From positions 44,518,022 to 44,582,021 of the forward strand of contig NC_052507.1 of assembly GCF_014356525.2 (NCBI RefSeq): a stretch of DNA of 64,000 nt, written 5' to 3'. Both the position numbers and the translations under genes were made by a program. The notes under the pieces were generated by a model that was given only the letters and a program-made list of their open reading frames with translations, was not told where the DNA came from and searched no databases. Each line of letters opens with the position of its first letter. Position 1 is the stretch's first letter. Positions 1-11,100 of the stretch are shown here, piece by piece. The stretch comes from Nilaparvata lugens (lineage: Eukaryota; Arthropoda; Insecta; Hemiptera; Delphacidae).

Positions 1-1135
1 TATTGCTGACTATGCAACTCAAACTTCTGCACTACTATATTACCTGGAGATAATTGCCATCCATGTCCAAGTTTGCTACTTTAAACTCAAATAACGGTCA
101 CAGTATCATGAAAGAAACTGATTCAAAACAAAAAATCCTACCTAAATTAATCCTGTATGCTGAACTCTAAACCTTGAAAGCTGAAAATATCAAAAAACCT
201 AACCCTACCTAAGTTAATCCTCACCTAAGTTAATCCTCACCTAAATTAATCCTGTACGCAGCGTCTCTCTTTTCCAAAAAATTCTACATTGTCATTTCAT
301 TCTGAAATGTACACTGTATGTATGATACACAATTTACATGACTTTGAGTGAGCTTGGCATGTACCCGTCTACTACAAGCATGAGGCAATGCTAACAGATG
401 TCACCTGTATCGAGCTTGGTATGCATCAGTCTACTACAAGCGTGAGGCCATTCTAATAGATGTCTCGTGTATGCAGATCAGCCCAACGCTACGTGTATTC
501 AGATCAGTCCAACGCTACGTGTATTCAGATCAGCCCAACACTGGAGTCACACTTAACTGAAATTCATACTGAGTGCCTTAACGGACTGTTTTCAAAACTC
601 GCATCAATAAAAATCAACTGCATCAACAGTGAAAGAAATGGACATTTTTAATTTATTGCAATTTTATATGAAAATTAAATGTAACAATTCATCAATTCAT
701 TTAAAAATTCTGTTCAAAATACTAAATTTTTATGCAATAACAATTGAATTTTTCTATCTACTAAACTTATTTAAAATTTCAAGAACTAGGTATTCTTATG
801 TATATTAAATTTTCTGTTGAAATAATTTACTTGAATCATAAAGTTAAAAAAAAATAATTTTGATATTCTACACTTTGAAATATTGTTTGGAAATGTATAA
901 AAAATGCTATTGATGAATTTTTATAATAATTTTTAATTATAGGATGTCATGTATTGTTTTTGTAGAAAAAATTGTTCCTGTTCTAAAATTTAAAAATAAC
1001 AATTTCCATTTGTTCAATGGAAATTTTCTTTAAATTCTCAAACAGTAAATTTTTTTACGTCTGTGATATTATCTATTTGTGATATTAAATTTTTCTCGAT
1101 TAAAATCGAATCTTCAATTTGATTTTCAAAATATT
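1..1135. repeat. Interspersed repeat, arm 1 (inverted relative to 8100-9240)
   Basis: The reverse complement of 8100-9240 matches this stretch over its whole length with scattered differences, starting with TATTGCTGACT and including CATCCATG, GTCACAGTATCATGAAAG and repeated CCTAAATTAATCCT blocks. Homology fades near 1135. The other copy continues into a minisatellite that would lie off the left edge here. A short stretch at 470-540 repeats a unit near GATCAGCCCAACGCTACG. No coding potential is convincing. It lies in an intron of WDR43, upstream of the 4946 exon. Confidence 0.8.
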
Positions 1136-1545
1136 AATAAAACTTTATAGCAAATATTGGTGTAATTGATATGTGGACTTGACTTTTCACCAAAAATTGA
1201 TCAGCTACTCAAATGTTGGACAACTTACTTTGACAAAATTCTATTTCTTAATAAATAATTCTAAACAACGTAAAGGGTAAATAACATTTCAAAACAGTTT
1301 TGAAATAAAGTTTTATTGAAAACAATAGATATAATGTTTGTGGACTTGTGTTCTTTGCTAGTTGACAATTATTGATGACGTGTTTATGCTTTGAAGCTCT
1401 AGGCACTTATCCCAGGTGTCTCTCTCAGGCGTTTCTATCAAGAGTGTATAAGGCTGGCTAATGTTTGGAGTGTTTGCTGTTGAAATTTTTCTAAATACTT
1501 GAAATTTAAGATGTCTTATTTGTGATCTAAATGTTTTTATAAAGT
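1136..1545. other. AT-rich intronic sequence, nothing recognised
   Basis: I see no gene, RNA or clear repeat boundary here. It joins the inverted-repeat arm to the LINE endonuclease fragment and may contain that element's degraded downstream sequence. Confidence 0.4.
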
Positions 1546-2361
1546 TTATTGATGTTTATCTTTTTTATTAATGGCATTAATTAACCCTGGAGTAATCCAT
1601 GGTTTTATGGGGTTTTCCTTGTGTGGTATATGCATCTCATTAGAGGAAATATTAATAAATCGATTTAGTGTATCAACAAAGCAAGTTACCATCTGGTTTA
1701 CTCCAATATTTTCATTCTTGAAGTCGGTGAATAAGTTGTCCTGAGATAGCAATTCTTTAAGTTTATCGTAGTTTATTTTTTTAGAAGTAATTTTGTGATT
1801 TTTGTGTTTGTTTATGTTACCTACATATCCTAGATTGAGTGAAACTGAGAAGTGGTCAGTAATATTAGTCTTTAATATATTTCCTGTCCTATATTTGATG
1901 TTTTCATCTGTACTTTTGAGGGAAATATTATCTAGGCAGGTTTCAGACTTATCAGTTACTCTAGTGTAGCCAGTTATATAAGGTTTATATCCATTACTAT
2001 TCATTATATCTAAATATTCATGAGTTATTTTATTATTCACGCATATGTTTATATTTATATCTCCTGCAAAACAAACATCAACATCGTTTGGAATATTGGT
2101 TAAATACTTCTCAACACTTTCTAAATAGTTGGACACATTTCCATTTGGAGATCTATAAACACCTATGATTTTTAAAAATTTACCGCTGTGAGTGTCAACT
2201 TCAATACAAATAGAATTACCCTCCCTAATATCACAATCCACTACATTATAGCTCAGAGATTCATTTATATATGTGCATAAGCCATTACACTTATCCATAC
2301 TACCTCTCTTATCCACAAACCTTATATCCTGGTATATTGTACATAAAGGGTGTGTTTTCAT
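1546..2361 (-). pseudogene. LINE ORF2 endonuclease domain fragment
   Basis: A 271-codon open frame reads as the middle and end of an apurinic-type endonuclease (EEP family) from a non-LTR retrotransposon. Visible motifs are IGVYRSPNGN, FAGDININ (catalytic Asp and Asn), a T-x-SETCLDNI motif and TDHFSVSL with the catalytic His, followed by the linker that usually precedes reverse transcriptase (PWITPGLINAINKK). The N-terminal catalytic residues and the whole reverse transcriptase are missing, so it is a dead fragment. It probably belongs to the same family as the element at 2870-4599, whose ORF2 lacks this segment. Confidence 0.8.
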
Positions 2362-2869
2362 TACACCAAGTTTCAGTAAGTAATATTATTCAAATTCAAA
2401 TTTTTTATTAAAAAAAAAACAAAACAAGTATTACAATCACTTCAATAATCGCCCATATGGACCTCTAAGGTCTGTATTTGGGTCGATGTTACAGTAGGTA
2501 GCCAATCATAAAGTAATACAATAATAGAAACGTTACTATAGCAAAAATAAAAAGAAGAGAATACATCGAATCTTACCTAATAAAAAAAACAGCTTGTTAT
2601 AAATCAATGTAGTTGAATTTATTGATTTATAATAATAATAACTCAGTACCAATGATTATAAGAACCATCCACATATTATATAATTCCATCTTTAAACAAA
2701 ATTAGTAAATTAAAATTCAATAATTCACACACAGACACACACCTACACACACAAGCGCGCGAGGATGAGGATAACAGAAGAGAAGGAGAACTACAGGAGT
2801 CACTACGATAGCTGCTAAAGGACTCACTGAGGTTTAAGAATTTTTTTTTTTAAAGAAACTATAATTATA
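2362..2869. other. AT-rich sequence with a short CA-rich microsatellite
   Basis: This joins two LINE remains. A CACACA-rich run lies at about 2727-2755, followed by GCGCGAGGATGAGG and a purine-rich block that resembles retrotransposon untranslated sequence. No coding region is visible. Confidence 0.4.
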
Positions 2870-3085
2870 ATCTATGTGCAGGTCCAACTGGACAGCCTCA
2901 TGCATAACGGAACCCAGCGACAGATGATGCAACTGAGAAAGTTTACCTCAAAGTTTATGATTATGAACTAAGCCTTGATAGAATGTGCGGTTTTTTAGGC
3001 TATTATTTTTTATTTATCAATTTTTTTTAGTTTTAATTAAAATGCTCCCCCGTGCATAAAGCCATCCAATTCACACAAGGATACG

Positions 3086-3545
3086 TCAAACATAAACAGA
3101 TCGAAGCAGACGCCCGCAATCCCCCTGGCTTAGACCAGATAGCCATTCAGCCAGGGTTCTTTTATATTGTGATACAGAATAACCTAAAGGGTTATTTATT
3201 TCTGTAGGGCAATTTCTCAGAATGATATGTATTAGGTATGAGACGTTCCTGTCACACACTGAGCGAAGGTTCCTGGGCAGTCCTGACTGTAGCCGTAGGG
3301 CACTTCTTGTAGCATATTTATGATGTTGGTAGAAGTTGTCGTGTTTAGTTTTATTATTTTCAAGAGTGCATAGGAATTCATCGAAATGTTTACTTGAACT
3401 ACGGATATTCATTGAGTATATTCAAAAAGTGTACCTCACCATCCTCAACATTCGGTATGTAGTTGATATAATCGTCTATCTCATTTGTTTTATTATTTTC
3501 TCTATCATACAATGAAAACAGGTCTTCTACTATGTTAGTCATATA
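3086..3545 (-). pseudogene. LINE ORF2 start fused to ORF2 C-terminus
   Basis: The frame at 3412-3086 begins with NIRSSSKHFDEFLCTLENN, the normal beginning of a LINE endonuclease. After about 27 residues it switches to a sequence like the extreme C-terminus of LINE reverse transcriptases (YATRSALRLQSG through AEWLSGLSQ). An upstream piece (about 3545-3420) supplies an acidic leader in another frame. An ORF2 of the usual 900 or so residues is reduced to about 110. The joint is in frame, which points to internal deletion rather than random decay. Confidence 0.6.
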
Positions 3546-4599
3546 AAAAGAAAAGAGTTTTCAAGTAAATAAAAAATCAGTCTCCTTTGTGTCGATCCTA
3601 TGCGTTGTGGTCCACGGGTACTGAGTGTTGATTTCCATCCTTTCCCTTCAACTCCAAGTAGTCCAGGTCCGCTCGGGTCTTGTATCTTCATTTTTCCTGT
3701 TGAAAATTCTTCCGTTTCTGAACCATGTGAACTTGAAGTTGTGCTTTTTAGCAAAATTTTTCATGCTGTACAAGAGCTCTTTAAAATATGGAGAGAGATT
3801 TTCATTTATATACACTGGACCATCTTTCAAGTTTCTGTTTATATGAGTAGTTTTAAACTGGGTTTGCACAATGCCCCTTTCTCTTTCATTGTTTGCTTTC
3901 TCTCTCAAATCCTTAAGAAAATTTCTGTAGCTCAATAACCATTGGTTTTTTGTGGTTCTGTTAATAAATCTGACAACTATTGGTTGTTCTTTCCCTTTCT
4001 TTGCCGGTAGTCTATAGGCGATATCAATTTCCGCATCATTGTACCTAATCTGAAGACTTTTGGCCACATCATGGAGAATCGCATTTAAATTTTCTTCATA
4101 GTAACAGGAATTCCATGAATTTCCAAATTGTTTGATCTCGTGTACTGTTGCAATTCTTACAATTGTGCCTCTAAATCAACTAATTTCTCTTTCATGAAAG
4201 CATTTTCCTTAGAGATTTTCACATTATCAGCCTTATATTTCTCTATTGATAGATTGTATTCATCTATCTTCGACGAAAAAAAGTCCACCGACTTACGAAG
4301 GTCCTTCATTTCCTCCATAAATTGATTAATTTCGGCGGATATCGCAAGCTGAACCTCTCTAATCAATTCATCTCTGAATTTAACCGATAAGCTAGCTGTA
4401 ACATCGGTTTCAGAATCGGAGACCTTCGCATTTTTGCATCCAGTGCATTTCCACTTCTCTCGACTTGCCTTGGAAAACTTTTCGTATTTTTTTCGGTAAA
4501 TCCTACACACTCGTAGTAGAAAGATAAGGCGCAGCCATTGCAAGTAATTACATCAATATCTGAATAATTCTTTCCACACTTGCTATTGCATTCCAACAT
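3540..4599 (-). pseudogene. LINE ORF1 (PHD-like zinc finger, coiled coil, FP-like domain), broken
   Basis: The start at 4599 encodes a Cys-rich finger (C-x3-C, then C-x2-C and a later C) like PHD fingers of LINE ORF1 proteins. A second frame (4543-4157) continues with a Cys pair and a coiled coil rich in Lys, Glu and Leu. A third frame (4067-3648) carries the C-terminal part with AKSLQIRYNDAEIDIAYRL and PIVVRFINRTTKNQW, typical of ORF1 RNA-binding regions. Frameshifts near 4480 and 4100 split the protein. Family membership is clear; the clade is not settled. Confidence 0.72.
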
Positions 4600-4610
4600 T
4601 GCTTATTTGT

Positions 4611-4945
4611 ATGAATAGCTTTAATGCATACAGTTATTATTTGAAATAGTTTTTGGGTTGAGACTAATAAATTCCGTGAGGATTGGTAAGAAAGGATAAT
4701 GAGTTGCCAAGAGAGCTATCGTGGCTGGTTTGATAAGGAAGCTCCTGATTCACGGGAATTGATAATGAAATTGATAAGCTTTCTAAACAAAAAATAAATA
4801 TCGCAGCTTCTTTTATTCACGTTTAAAGATAGTAAACGCTTAATAGAAGATCTTATATATGTTAGGCATATTATTTATGATTCATATTTCCAATAATAAC
4901 TATTATTCATATCATGTTTAACTGATTTTATTCTTTTTTTATAAG
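4611..4945. other. Intron sequence before the first visible WDR43 exon
   Basis: No gene or repeat is recognised. The last 30 bases hold a T-rich tract (TTCTTTTTTTATAAG) that serves as the 3' splice site for the exon at 4946. Confidence 0.45.
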
Positions 4946-5101
4946 GAATTTGAGCGATGGCAGCTCAAAGCCGATTTCTGTGTTGAGAGGAACTGATAAT
5001 TCACTTTCAATATCTTGCAATTCCGATGCAAGTGGAAACGCAAAAATAGCAACAGTTACACGAAGTGGATGTGTGCATGTTTTTAATTACCATTGTAACG
5101 G
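4946..5101 (+). CDS. WDR43: WDR43 exon (propeller blade)
   Basis: The acceptor is ATAAG and the donor is GTAAGT. The exon encodes 51 full codons ending in HVFNYHCN plus two bases that complete Gly with the next exon. Similarity is to the ATITKDGVVHVF-type blade of WDR43. It is isolated: 14.9 kb of transposon-filled intron separates it from the next exon. Confidence 0.85.
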
Positions 5102-8100
5102 GTAAGTGAGTAATTTACCTATAAGAAATCATTTTTCCTACAGTTACCTTGAAAAGTGGCAATTTCTGTACTGATTACAGAACGCAAAGAATCACTTTTC
5201 CGCTCTAGTGCGCAAAGTATTACTTTGCGCACTCTTAATACTTTGCGTATTATCTTGCTGCCATCCCAATCAGCTGTTGACAAAGTTTGGGTGTATTTTG
5301 AATGCGAATTTGTTCTATATATATTTTTTCTGATTTTCAAATAAATAAAAATGAGAACTCATTAAATTATACATTTTGAATATTATTAATTATTCGTTAT
5401 TTCAAATAATATTTTTTTCATTCATAAATTGGTTGGTTGAAAAATTATTTAGAAATTAAGATTTACTCTAAACTATTCAAATTGATTGGATTAATTTAAT
5501 TTTCAATTTGAATAAAATTATTAATTTTCAATTGGATTATCAAGTTTAAAATAAATTAATTAATAACAAACTTATACAGACAAACATTTGATGGATTTCA
5601 GCCATCATTTTACCCATAATCAACCACTTCTCATATTCAATGGTAACTGTAGGAAAAATTTAATGTGAAATACGTGAGCAAAGTTCCTCTGCTGCACTCA
5701 AGAAACCATTCCGCCCTCGCCTACGGCTCGTGCGTAAACGTTTCTTGTGGTGCAGCAAATTGTCACTTTGCGCACTAGTTGCAAAAAAATAACTATTGTG
5801 ATACATCCTATCATACTATATTAAGGTGACTATTAGGATCTTTGACAATATTTACCCTATGCTGAAGCATACTCCAAAATGAATGCTTTTGTGATCTTCT
5901 GGCTTGAAATTTTCCAAGTTTTTAAAAACATTTTCCAATTTATAAATTCATTCTCAAGTGTAATACCCAATTTTTTAATTTTTCATCAACTCTTTAAATC
6001 TCAAAAAATTCATAGTATTATTTTATTTATTCATAGACAATAGATAAAATCCAGGTGTAAACAACAGGCATTTGCCCAAAACTGCTTTCAACCTTAATTT
6101 AAAATAAACAGCCCAGAGGTTATGTAGAGTTGATGCATATTTATCATGTATTATAATAAATATCTGGACAGTATTCTTGTGATAATTTTAAGAATTGAAA
6201 ACTCAATCTCATTCAAACTAAAATTAACTTTCAAAATTTGGGAAACAGTTTTTGGGCTATCCTGTTGTTTTCCCCAATCATTGATTTGGTTTACACATTT
6301 GTAGTTTGTGTCAATAGTATGTAGAATTATGATCATTTGATTAAACGCAAACTTGGCTGAAGGATTAGTCACTTATTGAAATCTTTCAATTTCAATTCGT
6401 TCATAACACACAAATATTCAATGAGCAATAAAACAATTACAATAACAGTAACAATGCAAATAACACATGAAAAATAAATATTGCTAAATAGATGTGGTGT
6501 GCTGGAAGAAAGAGGGGGAAAATAACTTGTCAACATGAAGTTTCACTTCAATACCTTTTATTCATTCAATTTAGTTTTTCCTTTATATTCTCCCAGATGA
6601 AGGAAATATTTCACCATCTTACATTACGTTAACTAGTTAGCACATTGAGTATTTCTATAAATAGAAATTGATATATTGAATATAACTTTTCAGTATACAG
6701 GGTGATTCATAATTATGGTAAAATATTTTAATACGTGATAGTAGAGGTGAAAATAAGAAAAAAAGTTCATATAAACATATATCCATAAACGCTTCATTAG
6801 CGAGCTATACAGGGTTGAAGATTTAGCCCGGAATTCAGTTCCTCTGGTGAAATATACCGATGCTGAATTGTTTGGGGACTAGTTTTTGAAAAACTTATGC
6901 TGGATTCATATGGAAAATATCTGAAAAATTGAATAAAACTAGTCTGGAAGCTGTAGTGTGAGAAGTTTTTGAGAAAAAAGTTGAAATATGCAAAAAATCT
7001 AAGTAGAAGAACATAGACTTCTACGTTTGATGCCCAATAACTTTCTTTAATGACCAGTAAACAAATAATTTTTCGCACTAAAAATTGTAGAGAATTTAAT
7101 TCTGAAAAGAATTATGTAAGCTGTGTGAACTAAATTCAAATAAAAGTTGAATAAAATGTATTCTTATGTAGTGCATTACACCACAAAAATTTGCTGTTTT
7201 ATGAGGAGAGAACTAATAACTCATAGGTTGTAGCTGATTGCAAATAAAACATGGATTTTAATAACAGCTGTTCCAAAACAGCTGATTTATTATGTTTTAA
7301 ATAAGAAAATATTTAAAAGAAATTATCAGCTGAGAATTATTTTCAGAATATTTTAGCTCACTGTTGAACAGTGCCGTGCTACCAATTTTTCCTTAAACGG
7401 TTGGAATAGCATATAACACCTGTCACACTAAGGAAAGTTGTCGGCTCCAATAAAATAGATACTTGATAAACTGTGAATGGATCTATTGCCTATGAATGAG
7501 AAATCCAGTTTTCAGAGCAAATTAACTTATAATCTTCAGATGAAAATTTTGGCAAAAACACAGAAATATAAAACGAACAATAACTTACAAGCCTAATGAT
7601 TTCAGAATTATTACGAACTAAAATATACTTATCTAGTTTACAGTTGAAACACAGTGGCTATTGGCTTTACTACACTAATAGCGAATTTTGCACAAAAATT
7701 TATATAAACTTCAATCTAAAACATTAATAAATTCATTTAAACAGACAATAACTCAGAGCACAAAATTATACAAGCAACAGCCAGCCATGTTTTTTAGAAG
7801 AAAGTCCAACAGGAAAAAGACACAAGTTACCAGTCACGAAAGACAACGCCCTCTTCAATATCGATCTTTACAGACACGTCAACACAAAATTATAACTTAT
7901 AAATTTAGAATTCACATTCTACATCTGTTCTCAATAAAACTTTAATTTGAAAATGTTATATTAAATTTTTATACATATATTCTATTCAAATAAACGATTT
8001 ATTTAGTAATTTATTAACCCTACCTCGGTGACATTATGGAACAATGCAACAAACATTTACGATAATAAATTCTCCGTCAAAAAGTTTATCCGTCTATTGA

Positions 8101-11100
8101 TAACTCTGACATTTACTATAAAGTTCCATAGATCTCGAATTGAAGATTCGATTTAAATGTGAGAAGAAAAATGTAATATTACAAATACCCCCCTCTTGAC
8201 ATAAAAAAAATTTTACTGTTTGAAAATTTAAAAAAAAAAATTTACATTGACCCTAATGAAAATTGTTGAAATTTAAATTCGAGAACAGTAACAATTTTTT
8301 CTAGAAAAACATTACATGTCATCCAAAAATATTGAAAATTATTATAAAAATTCATCAATAGCGTTTGTTATATGTTTCCAAACAATATCTCAAAATATAG
8401 AATATCAATATTACTTTTGATTTAGCTTTATAATTTAAAGAAAAATATCTCAACAGAAAGTTTAATATGTAAAGAATAGTTTTTTGAAATTGCACACAAA
8501 TTTAATAGATAGAAAAATTTAATTTTTATTGCATAAAAAAAATTTAGTATGTTGAATGAAAAATTTATTATTATTATTTATTTTTTAAATGAATTGATGA
8601 ATTGTTACATTTAATTTTCACATAAAATTTCAATAAATCAAAAAATGTTCATTTCTTTCACTATTGACGCGGTTGATTTTATTGATGCACATTTTGGAAA
8701 ACAGTCCGTTAAGGCACTCAGTATGATTTTCAGTTTAGTGTGACTCCAGTGTGATGACGTTAGTGTTGGGCTGATCTGGATGCACGTAGTGTTGGGCTGA
8801 TACTTGTAGTCGACTGCTGCATACCAAACTTGATACCGGTGACATCTCAGTTAACATTGCTTCATGTTTGTAGTAGACGGCTGCATTCCAAATTCAATAC
8901 AGAGTCACATAAATTTTGCATCATATCTGCAATTATACAATGTACATTTCAGGCTTGAAATGACAATGTAATTCATTTTTTTTGGAAAAGAGATAGACGC
9001 TGCATACAGGATTAATTTAGGTGAGGATTAATTTAGGTAAGGTTTGGTTTTTTGATATTTTCAGTTTTCAAGGTTTAGAGTTCTGCATACAGGAATAATT
9101 TAGGAGAGGATTTTTTGAATCAATTCTTTCATGATACTGTGACTGTTCTTCTGAATTCAAAGTTGTGAATGTGAACATGGATGGCAATTACCTCCAGGTA
9201 ATGCAGTAGTGTTGAAGTTTGAGATACAGAGTCAGCAATAAGCATTGGCATTGCTATTGGCGTATGCTTTGGTGTCGGCTTTGGCATCGGCGTTGATATT
9301 GGCATTGGCGCAGGCATTGGCATTGGCGCAGGCATTGGCATTGGCGCAGGCATTGGCATTGATTTTGGTATCAGCATTGGCGCAGGCATTGACATCAGCA
9401 CAGGCATCGGCGTTGATTTTGGTGTTGGCATCAGCATTGGCGCAGGCATTGGCGTAGCTATTTGCATTGATTTTTGTTGTTGGCATTGGCGCAGATTTTG
9501 GCATTGGCGTAGCTATTGGCATTGGCGCAGGCATTGGCGTAGCTATTGGCATTGATTTTTGTTGTTGGCATTGGCGTTGATTTTTGTTGTTGGCATTGGC
9601 GCAGATTTTGGCATTTTGGCGTAGTTATTAGTGTTGGCGCAGGCATTGGCATTGATTTTTGTTGTTGGCATCAGCGTTGGCGCAGGCATTGGCATTGATT
9701 TTTGTTGTTGACATCAGCGTTGGCGCAGATTTTGGCATCAGCATTGGCGCAGATATTGGCTTCGGCGCAGGCATCGGCGTAGATATTGGCGTTGGCACAG
9801 GCATTGGCGTAGATTTTGGCGTAGTTATTGGTGTAGGCCGCAGCGTTGATTTTGGCGTAGATATGTCACACTAGTTCGAAAATCACCCAAATGTTCTTAA
9901 CACTCTTCATGGCGTTCACTTGTTACTGATTTCGAGATTCACATGATAACTATTTCAATGTTAATGTCTGTGCTGTACCTGTTATCTTAAAATGCTTATA
10001 AACTAAAAAGAAAAACTTGATCAATACAATCTAATACACATAAAATTTATTTTAAGTATCTATGAAATTGAAATTTGTTAACATCTTATTATACAGTCAG
10101 CAATACATAAATTGTGAAATATGGACATATCAATGATAAATTTAAAAAAAAATCATTCATTTTCATCTATTCACTGTTCAAATATCAAAATTTTAATCCA
10201 TTCTTCAAAATAGAAATATAATTTCATAACACCCTGTATCATTATCAAAATTGTAAAAAACAAACATCATAACAACACAACAAAAATTTAATTTCAATAC
10301 ATATTTCAATAATTTCAGACATTTGGTTTTCTATTCAATCATTTCATAATATATTTGCATTTCATTATTAATATAACATTTCATTTATAGCATGTTCATT
10401 TCACATTTATGATTTATCATTCAGGGTTTCAAAATTATTTAGTTTTAATTTTGTTCAAAAATTGTATAAAAAGCAAATTATTTAATATTATTAATCATCG
10501 TTTGTTGGATACTATAGTTTATTTCGATTCTTCAATGTTCTAAACACAAACTACATTTCATGACAAAACTTTACTATCAAACATTAAACAAGAAACCATT
10601 CAAAACATCAATAATATTCTGCTTCAAAGGCAAACAATATTCATAAGTAATCATCATTTTGCATCTATGGCAATCAACATTATTAATCATTATTTTTTTG
10701 CATCTATGGCAATCAACATAAGTAATCAACACAAAAAATATTATCTCATTACTGCCTCTCTAAGTCATAACCTCTGTTATTCCTTCTTTAGGCAATAATG
10801 GGTTTCCATCTCAAAAAACAATCACATACCAGCAAAATTCTAATCAACAAACCCCACTAAAAATTCTACATACACTCCAGCATCCATTTCAAACGATAAT
10901 CAATCATATCAAAATTTATAGAACAAACAGTTTTAAAATTTAAAAAAAAATATCAATTACAAAACACTTTAGAAAAATTTTAGCCTTTAACTCATTTCAA
11001 TTGATAATATAACACAACGTTTTAAATTAAACCAATTATTTTTTAAAATAATTTAAAATTTAAAGACTGTATAATAAGTATAAACATTTCAAGATTATGA

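Larger units (their letters stand above)
2870..4610 (-). mobile_element. PHD-type LINE with internal deletion in ORF2
   Basis: Read on the minus strand, the element starts with ORF1 (4599 downward), then the beginning of ORF2 near 3545, the extreme C-terminus of ORF2 (to 3086), and an AT-rich 3' region to about 2870. The endonuclease core and all of reverse transcriptase are missing between the last two parts. PHD finger plus coiled coil in ORF1 fits CR1/Jockey-group LINEs common in hemipterans. It is non-autonomous as it stands. It lies antisense in a WDR43 intron. Confidence 0.7.

Noticed and set aside
5134..5775. Inverted repeat between 5134-5235 and 5642-5775
   Set aside because: The shared blocks (CCTACAGTTACC and GTGCGCAAAG) are in the wrong order for a simple inverted repeat. 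They are noted only as shared motifs.
6151..7078. Minus-strand ORFs of 73 and 93 codons, repeated at 17024-17950
   Set aside because: They lie in the direct repeat and TIR, and lack protein features. Identity of the two copies is due to DNA duplication.
7688..7945. 85-codon basic ORF
   Set aside because: Low-complexity Lys/Gln/Thr composition in AT-rich DNA with no support from context.
9129..9874. Open frames with Met-Pro-Ala, Ala-Leu or Asn-Ala repeats
   Set aside because: All arise from the minisatellite period and are open in several frames on both strands.
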